64,000 nucleotides of DNA from Pseudomonadota bacterium (GCA_018240565.1 JAFEFO010000036.1:46578-110577), one strand, 5' to 3'; shown: positions 28,498-38,054, counted from the stretch's first letter. Notes: generated from the sequence alone by a model not told the origin. Numbers and translations: made by a program.

Positions 28498-29574
28498 TCA
28501 GTCATTCGCAGTGGCCACGCAATCGAAACTGTCTGCGAAGATGGTGTCGGCGCCGATGACATTGCCCACGTTCATCCACAAACGATGGACGTCGCAGGGG
28601 ATGCGATCTGTTTGGGAGAACACGAGGAACACCGCGGCGATGCCGGTCGTGTGGTCGATCCACGGCGAGGTGCCGAATTTGCCGGTGCTCGACACCTGCA
28701 CCGCATTGCCTTGCGCATCGACGCTGTCGCGCCATTCGCCGTAGCCGTAGCCGAAGTACGGCACGGGATCGGGCGAATAATAAATTGTCGCACCGTGCGT
28801 CTGGTCGAGTTGCATGTCGGCGAGGTCGGCGGCCGTCAGGTATTGCACGCCGTTCCACAGGCCTTGCTGCACCACCATCTGCACCACGTTGGCGTAGTCG
28901 CGCAGGGTCGAACGCACGCCGCCGGCGACATAGGGATTGTTCACGGCGATGTATGGCGGCTGCAGCGAGCTGGTGTCGAAATCGGTGTGGCTCATGCCCA
29001 GCGGCGTGGTCACCTCATCCTGGAAGATCTGGTCCCAGCTCTTGCCGGTGGCGATCTCGGCCATGCGTCCGCCGATCTGCATGGCGTTGCCGGTGTAGAT
29101 GAAACCGGTGCCCGGCGCATACAACAAGGTCATGCCGAGGATTTGCGTCGCGCAGGTCGCCAGCGTGTAGTTCGTATGGTCGCCCAGGCACGCCGCATCG
29201 GCATTCGGGAATCCCGCGGTGTGGCTGAACATCTCACTCAGGGTGATGTTCAATTTGTCGGCGGGAGCGTCCGGAATGTACTTGCCGACCGTGTCGCTCC
29301 AGCTCATCTGGCCCTTTTCGACCAGGCGCTCGATCGCCAGCGCGGACAGCCACTTGCTCGCCGAAGCGATCGGTATGCGCGTGGCCGAGGTGTACGTGCC
29401 GAAATATTGCTCGTCGATCACGCTGCCGTTCTGGATCACCATCAGCGAAGCGCCACCCAGGTTCTCGCGCGCAAGCAGGGCATTGATCTGCTGAGTGACC
29501 GGGGCGAAATCGTATGTCTGTGCCACGCACAGCGGCGCGGCGGCTAACAGGGCGAGCGGCAATAGCAGGCGCAT
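28498..29574 (-). CDS. Secreted serine hydrolase of the class C beta-lactamase / D-Ala carboxypeptidase family
   Basis: A 358-residue exported protein: signal peptide 1-19 (LALLAAAPLCVAQ), then a beta-lactamase-like domain with SASK (S71, K74), YTGN (Tyr-x-Asn) and STGKFG in place of the KTG/HxG triad. It could be an esterase, peptidase or beta-lactamase relative; resistance activity should not be assumed. The extreme C-terminus reads ADTIFADSFDC..., an IFxDxF(D/E)-type tail outside the catalytic fold. I recall such tails on several exported proteins of related bacteria; their meaning is uncertain. Confidence 0.85.
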   Translation of the reverse strand: MRLLLPLALLAAAPLCVAQTYDFAPVTQQINALLARENLGGASLMVIQNGSVIDEQYFGTYTSATRIPIASASKWLSALAIERLVEKGQMSWSDTVGKYIPDAPADKLNITLSEMFSHTAGFPNADAACLGDHTNYTLATCATQILGMTLLYAPGTGFIYTGNAMQIGGRMAEIATGKSWDQIFQDEVTTPLGMSHTDFDTSSLQPPYIAVNNPYVAGGVRSTLRDYANVVQMVVQQGLWNGVQYLTAADLADMQLDQTHGATIYYSPDPVPYFGYGYGEWRDSVDAQGNAVQVSSTGKFGTSPWIDHTTGIAAVFLVFSQTDRIPCDVHRLWMNVGNVIGADTIFADSFDCVATAND

Positions 29575-29636
29575 TGTCTTCGCTCACGTCGGGATGAAGA
29601 CCGTGATAACGCGCGCGGCGGAAATTCGTTGACGCG

Positions 29637-30812
29637 CTATTCGACCCGGCAAAACGCGGCCTTCAGATACCGCGACTCGGGCACGTGCGCCAGCCACGGA
29701 TGATCCGGGCCCGCGCCGGACACTTTGATGACTTGTACGGTGCGGTTGGCATAGAACGCCGCGCGGCGCAGCATGTCGAGAAATTGCTCCTCGCTCACCA
29801 AGCCCGTGCACGAACAGGTCAGGAACATGCCGCCGGGCTTGACCGCGCCGAGCGCGAGTTTGTTCATGTCCAGGTATTTCTTCAGCGCCGGAATCACCTG
29901 CTCGCGGTCGCGCGTCATCTTGGCCGGATCCAGGATCACGACGTCGAACTTCTCTTGCGGATTGCTCGCGGTGTCGCGCAGCCAGGCGAAGATGTCGGCC
30001 TGGATGAATTTGACTTTGGCCTTGTTCAATCGCGCGTTCTGTTCGGCAATTCCGAGAATGTCTTCGTCCAGATCGATGCCGACGACTTCCTCGGCACCGC
30101 CGCGGGCTTTCGCATAGATGCCGAAACCGCCGGAGTTGCAGCACAGGTCGAGCACGCGTTTGCCGGCGCACAATTCCGACAGCAGCAGACGGTTGTCGCG
30201 CTGGTCGGCGAAAAATCCGGTCTTGTGTTTGCTGCCGGGCGCGGCGTGGAATTGCACGCCGTGCTCGTGGATCACGCTGGGTTTCGGCGCCGGCGGATGC
30301 GCGAGGTCGAAACTTTCCTGCTTCTGCACGTGATCTTCGGCGAAGGCGTAGATGTCCGCATCCGGGAAATGTTGCAGCAGCACGCGCTTGATCAGGTCGC
30401 GCTGCTTGAAAAAGCCCGCCGAAAAGTATTCGACGACCAGGGTGTTGGCGAAGCGATCCACGACGAGTCCCGACAGGCCGTCGCCTTCGGAATGGATCAC
30501 GCGATACGCATCGGTGACGGCGTCGAGCTTGAGCACGTCGCGGCGCAACGCGACCGCAGCGGAAATCCGGCGCGCGAAGAAATCCTCGTCGACCGCCTCA
30601 TCGGGATCGGCCGTGAGCACGCGCAGGGCGATGCGCGAATGGCCGTTGTAGAAACCGCGCCCGCCGAACTCGCCGTTGCGATCGATGATGTCGACGATGC
30701 TGCCGGGCTTGGGCCGCGGCTCAGGCTTTTCCACCATCTTCTGGAAAATCCACGGATGGTTGGAACGGCGTTCGATCTTCAGGTGGACGACGGGATTGGG
30801 CGCGGCATTCAT
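29637..30812 (-). CDS. Class I SAM-dependent 23S rRNA (cytosine-C5) methyltransferase, RlmI-like
   Basis: A 391-residue enzyme with an N-terminal PUA-like domain (about residues 5-85: HLKIERRSNHPWIFQKMV...), a middle EEHD-type domain and a C-terminal Rossmann methyltransferase fold. Motif I is VLDLCCNSGGFGIYAKARG, the acidic motif is GIDLDEDIL, and the catalytic region carries ILDPAKMTRD and SCTG. RlmI of E. coli makes m5C1962 in 23S rRNA. The DPPK signature common in this family is DPAK here. The start is the ATG at 30812; a GTG two codons earlier is possible. Confidence 0.85.
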   Translation of the reverse strand: MNAAPNPVVHLKIERRSNHPWIFQKMVEKPEPRPKPGSIVDIIDRNGEFGGRGFYNGHSRIALRVLTADPDEAVDEDFFARRISAAVALRRDVLKLDAVTDAYRVIHSEGDGLSGLVVDRFANTLVVEYFSAGFFKQRDLIKRVLLQHFPDADIYAFAEDHVQKQESFDLAHPPAPKPSVIHEHGVQFHAAPGSKHKTGFFADQRDNRLLLSELCAGKRVLDLCCNSGGFGIYAKARGGAEEVVGIDLDEDILGIAEQNARLNKAKVKFIQADIFAWLRDTASNPQEKFDVVILDPAKMTRDREQVIPALKKYLDMNKLALGAVKPGGMFLTCSCTGLVSEEQFLDMLRRAAFYANRTVQVIKVSGAGPDHPWLAHVPESRYLKAAFCRVE

Positions 30813-30819
30813 CCGCACA

Positions 30820-32046
30820 TCATAACGGACGCCGCTCGCGGTCCGCGGGTTCACCGAAATTCGCCGTGACGACCACCGGCCCCTGCGTGAGGTCGGACGG
30901 CCCGCACACGCGGTTGCGCCCGGCGCGCTTGGCCGCGTACATGGCCTGGTCGGCACGGCGCAACAGCTCGTTGAAATCGTCGTTGTCGTCGATGACCGCC
31001 AGGCCAATCGACACGCGCAGCTCGATGCGCCGGTGTTGCAGCGCGAATTCGATGTTTTCCACCGCCAGGCGCAGGCGCTCGGCCGTGGCTCGTCCGGCGG
31101 TTTCTTCGGCATCCGGCAACACCACCACAAATTCCTCACCACCCAGGCGACCGAGCAGATCGCCGCCACGCAAGGTGGACTGCAAGGCCGCGGCGATCAT
31201 CTGCAAGGCTTCGTCGCCGGCCGCGTGACCATAGACGTCGTTGACGCGCTTGAAATGATCCGCATCGACCAGCAGCAGGCACAAGGGTCGCCGCAGGCGG
31301 TGCGCGGCGGCGATGGCAAAGGCGGCCTGTTCGCCGAGCGTGCGCCGATTGTTGATGCCGGTAAGTGCATCGATCGTCGCGTACCATTCCAGCTCCCGGT
31401 TCAGGCGATCGTTGCACATCAGCACGAAACCGAGCGAAGCGGCGCTCGACGCTGCTGCCGACAATGCAAACACCAGCACCTGCATCGGCGAATCGGCGAC
31501 CAGGCTCGGCAGGCTGCCGTGGCGCAGCGCTTCGTACACGATGCGCATCGTCATCACCACGGCGAGCGTGGTGAACATGGCGCCGGTGAGCAGGTGGCTG
31601 CGGTCACGCAGCGGGCTGGGCCTGAACAGTGCCACACTGGCCCAGATCGCCTGCACCACGAAGATGCTGGAGAACAGGACCACGTTCAATCGCCCGTCGG
31701 GAGCAAGGAACCCGAACACGAGCTCGACCAGGGCAGCCACCGCCACCGGCCCCCAGAACCGGAGCGGCCCGAGTGGGCGGCCGACGAACAAGCGCACGCC
31801 CTGGCAATGATTCGCCATCGCCCAGGCGAGCAAGGTACCGGCACCCACCGTCGTCAACCACAAGGGGGCGATGTTCTGCAAACTGTACAAGGACCATGCC
31901 GGCGCCTGCAGCAAAACGCCGGCGGTCCAACGCCGGATGCTGGGGGCAAGCTGCACCGGATAGTCGCGCAACACGTACAGCAGGCTTGCGCCCGTGACGG
32001 CGGACAAAACGGCGGCAATCGCAATTTCGGTGCGTACGTCGAACAA
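30820..32046 (-). CDS. Membrane diguanylate cyclase (7TM-GGDEF)
   Basis: A 408-residue inner-membrane protein that should make cyclic di-GMP. The N-terminal half has about seven hydrophobic helices (residues 7-225) with no recognised sensor family. The GGDEF domain (about 235-395) has an intact active-site GGEEF in LGRLGGEEFVVVLP, an inhibitory I-site RGGD five residues before it, and DADHFKRVND. The likely start is a TTG at 32046, about eight bases after GGAGGGG; further upstream the frame loses hydrophobic character and overlaps the rhomboid gene. The window also encodes YajQ, a possible c-di-GMP effector. Confidence 0.86.
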   Translation of the reverse strand: MFDVRTEIAIAAVLSAVTGASLLYVLRDYPVQLAPSIRRWTAGVLLQAPAWSLYSLQNIAPLWLTTVGAGTLLAWAMANHCQGVRLFVGRPLGPLRFWGPVAVAALVELVFGFLAPDGRLNVVLFSSIFVVQAIWASVALFRPSPLRDRSHLLTGAMFTTLAVVMTMRIVYEALRHGSLPSLVADSPMQVLVFALSAAASSAASLGFVLMCNDRLNRELEWYATIDALTGINNRRTLGEQAAFAIAAAHRLRRPLCLLLVDADHFKRVNDVYGHAAGDEALQMIAAALQSTLRGGDLLGRLGGEEFVVVLPDAEETAGRATAERLRLAVENIEFALQHRRIELRVSIGLAVIDDNDDFNELLRRADQAMYAAKRAGRNRVCGPSDLTQGPVVVTANFGEPADRERRPL

Positions 32047-32161
32047 TCGGGTACCCCCTCCGCGGCGGAGAGTCTGCGCCCGGTGTCGCCGGATGGCAAT
32101 CCTGGCTTCCAATCGGCTGCGGGGCTTGGCAGCGGCGGCGGGCGTCCCCATCTGCCAATCC

Positions 32162-32944
32162 ATGGATTCCGCCGCTCCGATGCCCGATGCCAACGCCGCC
32201 GCGATCCGCCGCGACCGCAACCGCGTGTTCTGGGCCGTGGTCGGCGCATTGGGCCTGGTCGCCGGGATCTGGCTGGCCTGGCTCGGCGCCTGGCTGTTGG
32301 GATGGGACATGGACGACCTCGGCATCCGCCCGCGCGATGTCCATGGCCTGATCGGGATCGTCACCGCGCCGTTCGTGCATGCTTCGTTCGAACACCTGAT
32401 GTCGAACACCTTGCCGATGGGCCTGCTCGCCGCCTTCGCGCTGTACGCCTATCCGCGCGCCACGCGCCTTGCCCTGCCCTTCATCTGGATTGTTTCCGGC
32501 GTCGGCGTGTGGCTATGGGCACGACCGTCGATCCACGTCGGCATCAGCGGCATCGCGCACGGGCTCATGTTTTACCTGTTCTTCATGGGATTGCTGCGCC
32601 GCGATCGCCTGGGCATCGCCATCGCCCTGACCGTTTTCTTTCTTTACGGCGGCATGGTGATGACGGTGCTGCCGCGCGATCCGCAGGTGTCGTTCGAATA
32701 CCATTTCTTCGGCGCGCTGGCTGGCGCGATCGCGGCGTTCGTGTGGCACACGCGCGACCCGGAACCGCCACGCAAGCGCTACAGCTGGGAAATCGAGGAA
32801 GAAGAAGCAAAAACCCGATCGGATTCCGAGTTGGAGATGCCATCGCCGAACGATGTGCCCGTATCGTGGGACGGCCCGCGCCGCCAGGTCGGCGGCGACA
32901 ATGTGGTGCCGCTGCGGCGTGATCCGGATCAACGCCTGCATTGA
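32162..32944 (+). CDS. Rhomboid-family intramembrane serine protease
   Basis: A 260-residue polytopic membrane protein. The rhomboid core shows HASFEHLMSN (conserved His and Asn), catalytic Ser129 in VGISGIAHG (GxSG) and the catalytic-dyad His181 in EYHFFGALAG. About six transmembrane helices are followed by a charged 60-residue cytoplasmic tail (EIEEEEAKTRSDSELEM). The natural substrate is not predictable. The start is the ATG at 32162, divergent from the GGDEF gene. It precedes phhA by 22 bases. Confidence 0.88.
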   Translation: MDSAAPMPDANAAAIRRDRNRVFWAVVGALGLVAGIWLAWLGAWLLGWDMDDLGIRPRDVHGLIGIVTAPFVHASFEHLMSNTLPMGLLAAFALYAYPRATRLALPFIWIVSGVGVWLWARPSIHVGISGIAHGLMFYLFFMGLLRRDRLGIAIALTVFFLYGGMVMTVLPRDPQVSFEYHFFGALAGAIAAFVWHTRDPEPPRKRYSWEIEEEEAKTRSDSELEMPSPNDVPVSWDGPRRQVGGDNVVPLRRDPDQRLH

Positions 32945-32966
32945 ACGCGGGTGTTAAGATGGACCC

Positions 32967-33857
32967 ATGAACGCCCAGCCCCGCCGCGTCGAACACCAGC
33001 AAACCGACAAGGGCAACGTGCCGGTGTACACCACCGCCGTGATCGAGCAGCCCTGGGCAAGCTATGCGCGCGAAGATCACGCCACCTGGGCGCAACTGTT
33101 CGAGCGCCAGCAGAAGGTCCTCGTCGGCCGCGCCGCGCGCGAGTTCAACGAGAACCTGCACCGCTTCGGCATGACGCCGGATGCGATCCCGAAATTCGAC
33201 GATCTCAACCGCGTATTGCGCAAGACGACCGGTTGGGAATTGATCGGCGTCGAAGGCCTGCTGCCGGAACTCACCTTCTTCGATCACCTGGCCAACCGGC
33301 GCTTCCCGGTGACCTGGTGGATACGGCGTCCGGACCAGATCGACTACATTTCCGAACCGGACCTGTTCCACGACCTGTTCGGCCACGTGCCGCTGTTGCT
33401 GCAACCGGAATTCGCCGACTACATGCAGGCCTACGGCGCGGGCGGCGTCAAGGCACACGCCATCGGCGCGGACGCACTGGTCAACCTCACACGCCTGTAC
33501 TGGTACACGGTCGAATTCGGCCTGATCAAGCAAAACGACGGGCTGCGCATCTACGGCTCGGGAATCGTCTCGTCCAAGGGCGAATCGATCCATTGCCTGG
33601 AATCGACGGCGCCGAACCGCATCGGCTTCGACCTCATGCGCATCATGCGCACGCGCTACCGCATCGACACCTACCAGAAGACCTATTTCGTCATCGACAG
33701 CTATCGCCAGCTGATGGACGCGACCGCGCCGGACTTCACGCCGTACTACGCGCAACTGGCGGCGCAGGAATCGATTCCGGCCGGCACGGTGTTACAAAGC
33801 GACTTTGTATACAACCGCGGCACGGGCGAGGGTTGGGCGAAAGACGGCGACATCTGA
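32967..33857 (+). CDS. phhA: Phenylalanine 4-monooxygenase
   Basis: A 296-residue tetrahydropterin-dependent hydroxylase converting phenylalanine to tyrosine. The 2-His-1-carboxylate iron ligands are H135 and H140 in FHDLFGHVP and E183 in YWYTVEFGL. It has the single-domain bacterial architecture with no ACT regulatory domain. The length matches the Chromobacterium/Pseudomonas type. No phhB (pterin carbinolamine dehydratase) is seen in this window. Its 3' end faces hemY 16 bases away. Confidence 0.95.
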   Translation: MNAQPRRVEHQQTDKGNVPVYTTAVIEQPWASYAREDHATWAQLFERQQKVLVGRAAREFNENLHRFGMTPDAIPKFDDLNRVLRKTTGWELIGVEGLLPELTFFDHLANRRFPVTWWIRRPDQIDYISEPDLFHDLFGHVPLLLQPEFADYMQAYGAGGVKAHAIGADALVNLTRLYWYTVEFGLIKQNDGLRIYGSGIVSSKGESIHCLESTAPNRIGFDLMRIMRTRYRIDTYQKTYFVIDSYRQLMDATAPDFTPYYAQLAAQESIPAGTVLQSDFVYNRGTGEGWAKDGDI

Positions 33858-33873
33858 GGCGCTGGCGCGGCTT

Positions 33874-35139
33874 TCAGTTTTCCTTCGGGATCGCCAACCG
33901 CGGCATGCCGTGCGCGTCGCGCTCTTCGGCGATGCTGGCGCGCGTATCCAGCGGCGCGCGCGGGGCATCGGACAACTCTTGCGTGGATTCGCCGCGCGCG
34001 ATGCGCAATGCGTTGCGATAGCACGCCGCCGCGCCCGTCGTATCGTTCTGGCCCGACAGGCCGTCGCCAAGGGTTTCCCACAACGCGGCGGACGGGGCGA
34101 GCGCCAGGCCGCGTTCCAGGTATTCGCGTGCCTTGCCCCACAGCTTGCCTTGCACGCACAGTCGACCGAGCGTGAGCAGCAAGGCGGGACTGTCCGGCTG
34201 CGCGGCCAGCCAGCCTTCGGCGCGCGCCAGGCGCGTATCGGCATGCGCGGGCCCGAGCTGACCCCAGACCGCGACCAGGCGCTCGGACCATTGCCGGCGC
34301 AGGGCGCCTTCGATCTCGTCCATCGCCGCCAGCGGCTGGCCGAGTGCAGCCGCACGGCGCGCATAGGCGGCGATCGCCTCGGGCATGGCGCGTTGCGGGC
34401 GCGGCAGGCCGGACCACAATGCATTCAGTGCCTCGGTGTCCGCTGTGGCGGACAACGCGGCGGCGAGCGCACGGGCGCGCAAGGCGTCCAGTGCTTCGGG
34501 CGACAACGCATCGCTGGCGGCGAGCGCGTCCACCGCGCGCAGCGCGAGTGGGGGGTCGCCATGCAGCAGCGCGGCTTCGGCGAGCAGGCGCCAACCCACC
34601 GGCGGCAGGTCGTTGTTGTCGGCGGACGGCTTGAGCAGGGCAAGCGCGGCTTCGGCATTGCCGTGTTCGAGCAGGAACTGCGCGCGCAAGGCCAGCGCCG
34701 CCGCCGGTGCGTGCGTGGACGCCTCGTCCAGCGCCGCCTCGGTGCGCTGCGTGTCGCCGCGCGCGTGTGCGGCGCGGGCGGTGGCGAGCAGGGCCGGTGC
34801 CTGCAATTCGGGGTGTGGCGAAACTTTCTCGAGCGTGCGCAGCGCGCGGCGATGGTCGCCTTCGGCGAGCGCGGTCAGGCCCGCGGCGAAACGTTCACGA
34901 CTGCGCCGCTGGCTGCGCGATTTCCATGCCCGCAGCGGCCAGCGCAGGCCGCGCCAGAGCAGGCCGAGCACGATCCACGCAACCAGCAGGGCGACCGCCG
35001 CAAAGACCACGGTGGTGTCGACATGCGTGTGGCCGATGCGGATCGAGAGCATGCCCGGATCGATGGCCAGGGTCTGCCAGCCGTAGATCGCCGCGCCGGC
35101 GACGACGAGCAGGGCGATCAGGATAATCCACAATTTCAC
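33874..35139 (-). CDS. hemY: HemY-like TPR membrane protein
   Basis: A 421-residue protein with two N-terminal membrane helices (about residues 3-22 and 42-64) and a large cytoplasmic TPR-like helical domain (motifs ALRTLEKVSPHPEL, WGKAREYLERGLALAP). In proteobacteria this protein is encoded with hemD and hemX; it is not the protoporphyrinogen oxidase of the same name in Gram-positives, and its exact role in haem synthesis is unclear. The GTG start overlaps the hemX stop by four bases (GTGA). Confidence 0.9.
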   Translation of the reverse strand: MKLWIILIALLVVAGAAIYGWQTLAIDPGMLSIRIGHTHVDTTVVFAAVALLVAWIVLGLLWRGLRWPLRAWKSRSQRRSRERFAAGLTALAEGDHRRALRTLEKVSPHPELQAPALLATARAAHARGDTQRTEAALDEASTHAPAAALALRAQFLLEHGNAEAALALLKPSADNNDLPPVGWRLLAEAALLHGDPPLALRAVDALAASDALSPEALDALRARALAAALSATADTEALNALWSGLPRPQRAMPEAIAAYARRAAALGQPLAAMDEIEGALRRQWSERLVAVWGQLGPAHADTRLARAEGWLAAQPDSPALLLTLGRLCVQGKLWGKAREYLERGLALAPSAALWETLGDGLSGQNDTTGAAACYRNALRIARGESTQELSDAPRAPLDTRASIAEERDAHGMPRLAIPKEN

Positions 35140-36176
35140 TTTTTCACCTCGTTGTGCCGGCTCGCCGCTTTTGCCGCGGCCAGCGCGTGGGTCGCGCGCA
35201 GATTGCGCAGGTCCTTCAGCGCCGCGCCAAGCACCGCCGGGGGCGCGGGCGACAGTTGCGCCGTGGCCAGTGCATCGAGTTCCCGCACGAACGCCACGGT
35301 TGGCGGCGCCTGCACCGCGAACGTCGCGAGGACCTGCGCATGCGCCTGTGCCAGCGCGTCGCGAAAACCCGCATCGTCGCGGGCGAGTGCCGCGGCTTGC
35401 GCGGCGCGCAGGTCGAGCTGGAGCAGGTCGCGCGCCAGCGCCGCGTCGCGCACCATGCCTTGCGCCTGCGCGGTGTCGGCATCTTGTCGCACCTGCACGA
35501 AGGCGCCGAACAGTCGCGCAAACGCGGACTCCTTCTTGTCGCCTGGCGCAGGCGACAGGCTTGCCGCCTGCGGCAAGGCGGCCACTTGCGCACGCAGGTT
35601 CGACAAGCGCGTGGCCAGCGCAAACGCGTCGGCCGCATGCAGATCGTTCAACGCCGCAATCTCGCCGGCAATGCTCTGGCGCACGGTGCTGAACGCGGCA
35701 TCGTCGACCTCGGCCAAGGCGGTGTCGGCGGCACGATAGGCGGCAATGGCCGCAGGTACGTCTCGGAACAGCGTGAAGCGTTCGCCGCCGAGCGTGAGCA
35801 GCAGTTCGGCCTCGTCCAGCGCCAGCGCATCGTGCCCGGACATGCGCAGGTCGGCGAGGTTGGCCACCGCGTCTTCGGACAGTTGCACGCGCTGGCCGAG
35901 CGCAAGCAATTGCTGGCGCACCGAGGCATCGACCTTGTCGCCATCATCCAGGCGCGCGCGGAAGGTGTCGGCATTGCCGCGCACCCGCGCCAGTGCACGA
36001 TTGAGTTCGTCGACCTGCGCCTGCAGCGCAGCGACCTGCGCGGCGGTATCCGGATGCGGCACGCGATACCACCACCACGCGGCCGCAGCGGCGGCCAGCA
36101 ACAGCACGATGACCACCACGAGCGGCGCGCGGCGGCGCGGTGCGGCATCAGGCGGGTTGGCAGTGGTTTCGTCCAT
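35136..36176 (-). CDS. hemX: HemX-like protein (uroporphyrinogen-III C-methyltransferase-related)
   Basis: A 346-residue inner-membrane protein with an N-terminal helix (about residues 18-37, VVVIVLLLAAAAAAWWWY), a coiled coil (QVAALQAQVDELNRALARV) and a helical periplasmic domain of the HemX family. It lacks the SAM-binding motifs of true methyltransferases. It lies 26 bases after hemD and overlaps hemY, the conserved hemDXY order of gammaproteobacteria. Confidence 0.9.
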   Translation of the reverse strand: MDETTANPPDAAPRRRAPLVVVIVLLLAAAAAAWWWYRVPHPDTAAQVAALQAQVDELNRALARVRGNADTFRARLDDGDKVDASVRQQLLALGQRVQLSEDAVANLADLRMSGHDALALDEAELLLTLGGERFTLFRDVPAAIAAYRAADTALAEVDDAAFSTVRQSIAGEIAALNDLHAADAFALATRLSNLRAQVAALPQAASLSPAPGDKKESAFARLFGAFVQVRQDADTAQAQGMVRDAALARDLLQLDLRAAQAAALARDDAGFRDALAQAHAQVLATFAVQAPPTVAFVRELDALATAQLSPAPPAVLGAALKDLRNLRATHALAAAKAASRHNEVKK

Positions 36177-36202
36177 GCGCCAAGCTTACGCGAAACGCGC
36201 CG

Positions 36203-37003
36203 TCATAGGCGATGCCGCGCCAGCGCGTCCCTGGCCGTCTTGAGCAACTCCAGCGGCGCCGGACTGGCGGCAACGTGCACATTCGCCAGCAGGTGGGTAC
36301 GCGCAAGCTGCGCCAGGCGCTCGCTGCTGACCACGACCTCGCCCGCCGCCAGCCGCGCGAACAGCGCCAATGGAACTCCCGCGCACAAATTCACCAGCGC
36401 TTCGGCACTAGACACGAGCACGAGCAATGGCGATGGCGCCTGTTCCAGCACGGCGAGCTGGCGCGCGGAATAGCGCGGCGCCTGGCGCCGGTAGACGTCG
36501 ATCCGGACCAGGCGCGCGCGCCGCTGGCGCAAGGACTGCGCCAGCAGTTCGCGGCCGCCGGGCGCACCGATCAGCACGACGCGACGCCCGCGCAAGGTCT
36601 TCAACGCCGGCAGCGCCAGCAGGCCCTCGCTGTCCTGGCGCTCGCGCGGCCAGGCCACGTCGCCGATACCGTGGCGCGACAGCGCGCGTGCGGTGCCGGC
36701 GCCAACCGCGCACACCCGGGTGGCGCGCGCAAAGCGCAATTTCGGATGCGCGGCGAAGGCGAATTTCACCGCGGCGGGACTGACGAAGATCGCGACGTCG
36801 GCCGCGCGCGCGGCGACCAATGCCGCGCGGATGGCGGCGCGATCCGGCGCGGCGCGCAACACGCAGCCGGGCAATCCGATCGGCACGCCGCCGAGCGCGC
36901 GGATGCGCCGGCGCAACATGCCGGCGGTGGCCGCAGGCCGCGTCACGACCACGCTCGCGCCGGCGAGCGGCCCATTGCTCTCGATCAGGCATGCGTTCGG
37001 CAT
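36203..37003 (-). CDS. hemD: Uroporphyrinogen-III synthase
   Basis: A 266-residue enzyme that cyclises hydroxymethylbilane with inversion of ring D to make uroporphyrinogen III. The two-domain HemD pattern is visible: VVVTRPAATAGMLRRRIRALGG, FVSPAAVKF, VCAVGAGTARAL, and later VLIGAPGGRELLAQSLRQRRA with VDVYRR-type YRRQAP. Sequence is poorly conserved in this family, so the operon context with hemX and hemY strengthens the call. hemC is not upstream; the neighbour is a divergent thioesterase. Confidence 0.9.
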   Translation of the reverse strand: MPNACLIESNGPLAGASVVVTRPAATAGMLRRRIRALGGVPIGLPGCVLRAAPDRAAIRAALVAARAADVAIFVSPAAVKFAFAAHPKLRFARATRVCAVGAGTARALSRHGIGDVAWPRERQDSEGLLALPALKTLRGRRVVLIGAPGGRELLAQSLRQRRARLVRIDVYRRQAPRYSARQLAVLEQAPSPLLVLVSSAEALVNLCAGVPLALFARLAAGEVVVSSERLAQLARTHLLANVHVAASPAPLELLKTARDALARHRL

Positions 37004-37066
37004 GCAGGCATGCTAACGCAGCCGCGGACTTGATAGAAACGCGCGATCTGCGCACACTGCGCGGCC

Positions 37067-37522
37067 ATGTCCGATCCCACTGCGCAACTCGAACGCGACC
37101 TGCTCGCCGAAATTCCCATGGCGCGCGCGATGCAATTGCAGATCCGCGCCCTCGATGGTGACTGCCTGGTGATGGCCGCGCCGCTGGCGCCGAACATCAA
37201 CGACAAGGGCTGCGCGTTCGGCGGCAGCCTGGTGAGCCTGCTGACCCTGGCCGGTTGGGGCCTGGTCGTGCTCAAGCTGCGCGCGTGGAACACGACGTGC
37301 GACGTCTATGTGCAAGACAGCGCCGTGCGCTATCTCGCGCCGGTGTGGGACGATTTCACCGCGCAGGCCCGCCTCGCCGAAGGCGAATCCTGGGACGCCT
37401 TTGCGGCCACGCTCGCCGCGCGCGGTCGCGCGCGCCTGAACGTGGATTGCCGCGTGAAACTCGCCGACGGCGCGGATGCATGCACGCTGCAGGCGCGGTT
37501 CGTGGCGATCGCGAAATCCTGA
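37067..37522 (+). CDS. YiiD C-terminal-like thioesterase (hotdog fold)
   Basis: A 151-residue cytoplasmic hotdog-fold protein. The central helix segment NINDKGCAFGGSLVSLLTLAGW and the strand VRYLAPVWDDFTAQARL are typical of the YiiD_C / PaaI-like thioesterase group. The acyl substrate is unknown. The ATG at 37067 is divergent from hemD with 63 bases between. Its neighbour downstream is a lipoprotein gene. Confidence 0.82.
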   Translation: MSDPTAQLERDLLAEIPMARAMQLQIRALDGDCLVMAAPLAPNINDKGCAFGGSLVSLLTLAGWGLVVLKLRAWNTTCDVYVQDSAVRYLAPVWDDFTAQARLAEGESWDAFAATLAARGRARLNVDCRVKLADGADACTLQARFVAIAKS

Positions 37523-37573
37523 AGTGCGGGGAAAATTGCGGCACAATGCGGCATTCCTGCCGGAGCCGACGTG

Positions 37574-37993
37574 ATGCGTAGCCTTGTGCTCATTTGCGGA
37601 TTCGCCCTGCTCGCCGGCTGCGCGTCGATGAACGCGCAGTCGGAGAGTCGCGCGCTCGAGCTGACCCTGACCGCCTATGCCAACGCGATCCGCTGGGGCG
37701 ACATCAGCCAGGCGATTCCCTTCGTCGATCCGGAAACGCTGAAGAAGCATCCGCTGAGCGACCTGGACATCGCGCGCTACAAACAGGTGCATTTCGCCTC
37801 CTACAACGAGCAACCGGCCGTACCGGTCGGCGCCCACCAGGTGCGCCAGGTGGTGAAGATCAGCCTGGTCAACGTCAATACGCAAGTCGAGCGCAGCATC
37901 GTCGACAACCAGTTGTGGCGATACGACGAGGCGACCAAGCATTGGTTGCTGGTCTCGGGATTGCCCGACATCACCCAGCGCCCGACGCCGTGA
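37574..37993 (+). CDS. Small lipoprotein of unknown function
   Basis: A 139-residue predicted lipoprotein. The signal peptide MRSLVLICGFALLAGC ends in a lipobox with Cys at residue 16. The mature part is a small alpha/beta domain (LTLTAYANAIRWGDISQAIPFVDPETLKKH, VERSIVDNQLWRYDEATKHWLLVSGLP), reminiscent of NTF2/DUF4878-type lipoproteins but not assignable. Start: the ATG at 37574 is preceded by a GTG (37571) and by CGGAG. Confidence 0.78.
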   Translation: MRSLVLICGFALLAGCASMNAQSESRALELTLTAYANAIRWGDISQAIPFVDPETLKKHPLSDLDIARYKQVHFASYNEQPAVPVGAHQVRQVVKISLVNVNTQVERSIVDNQLWRYDEATKHWLLVSGLPDITQRPTP

Positions 37994-38054
37994 CTGCTGG
38001 CATGCGCCGGCGCCCTGCCGCATAATCCGCGGCCTTTCCCCCGCGCCCGTCGCC

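Noticed and set aside
28498..29574. Class C beta-lactamase resistance gene
   Set aside because: SxxK and YxN are shared by many esterases and peptidases; there is no ampR neighbour and the third motif is atypical.
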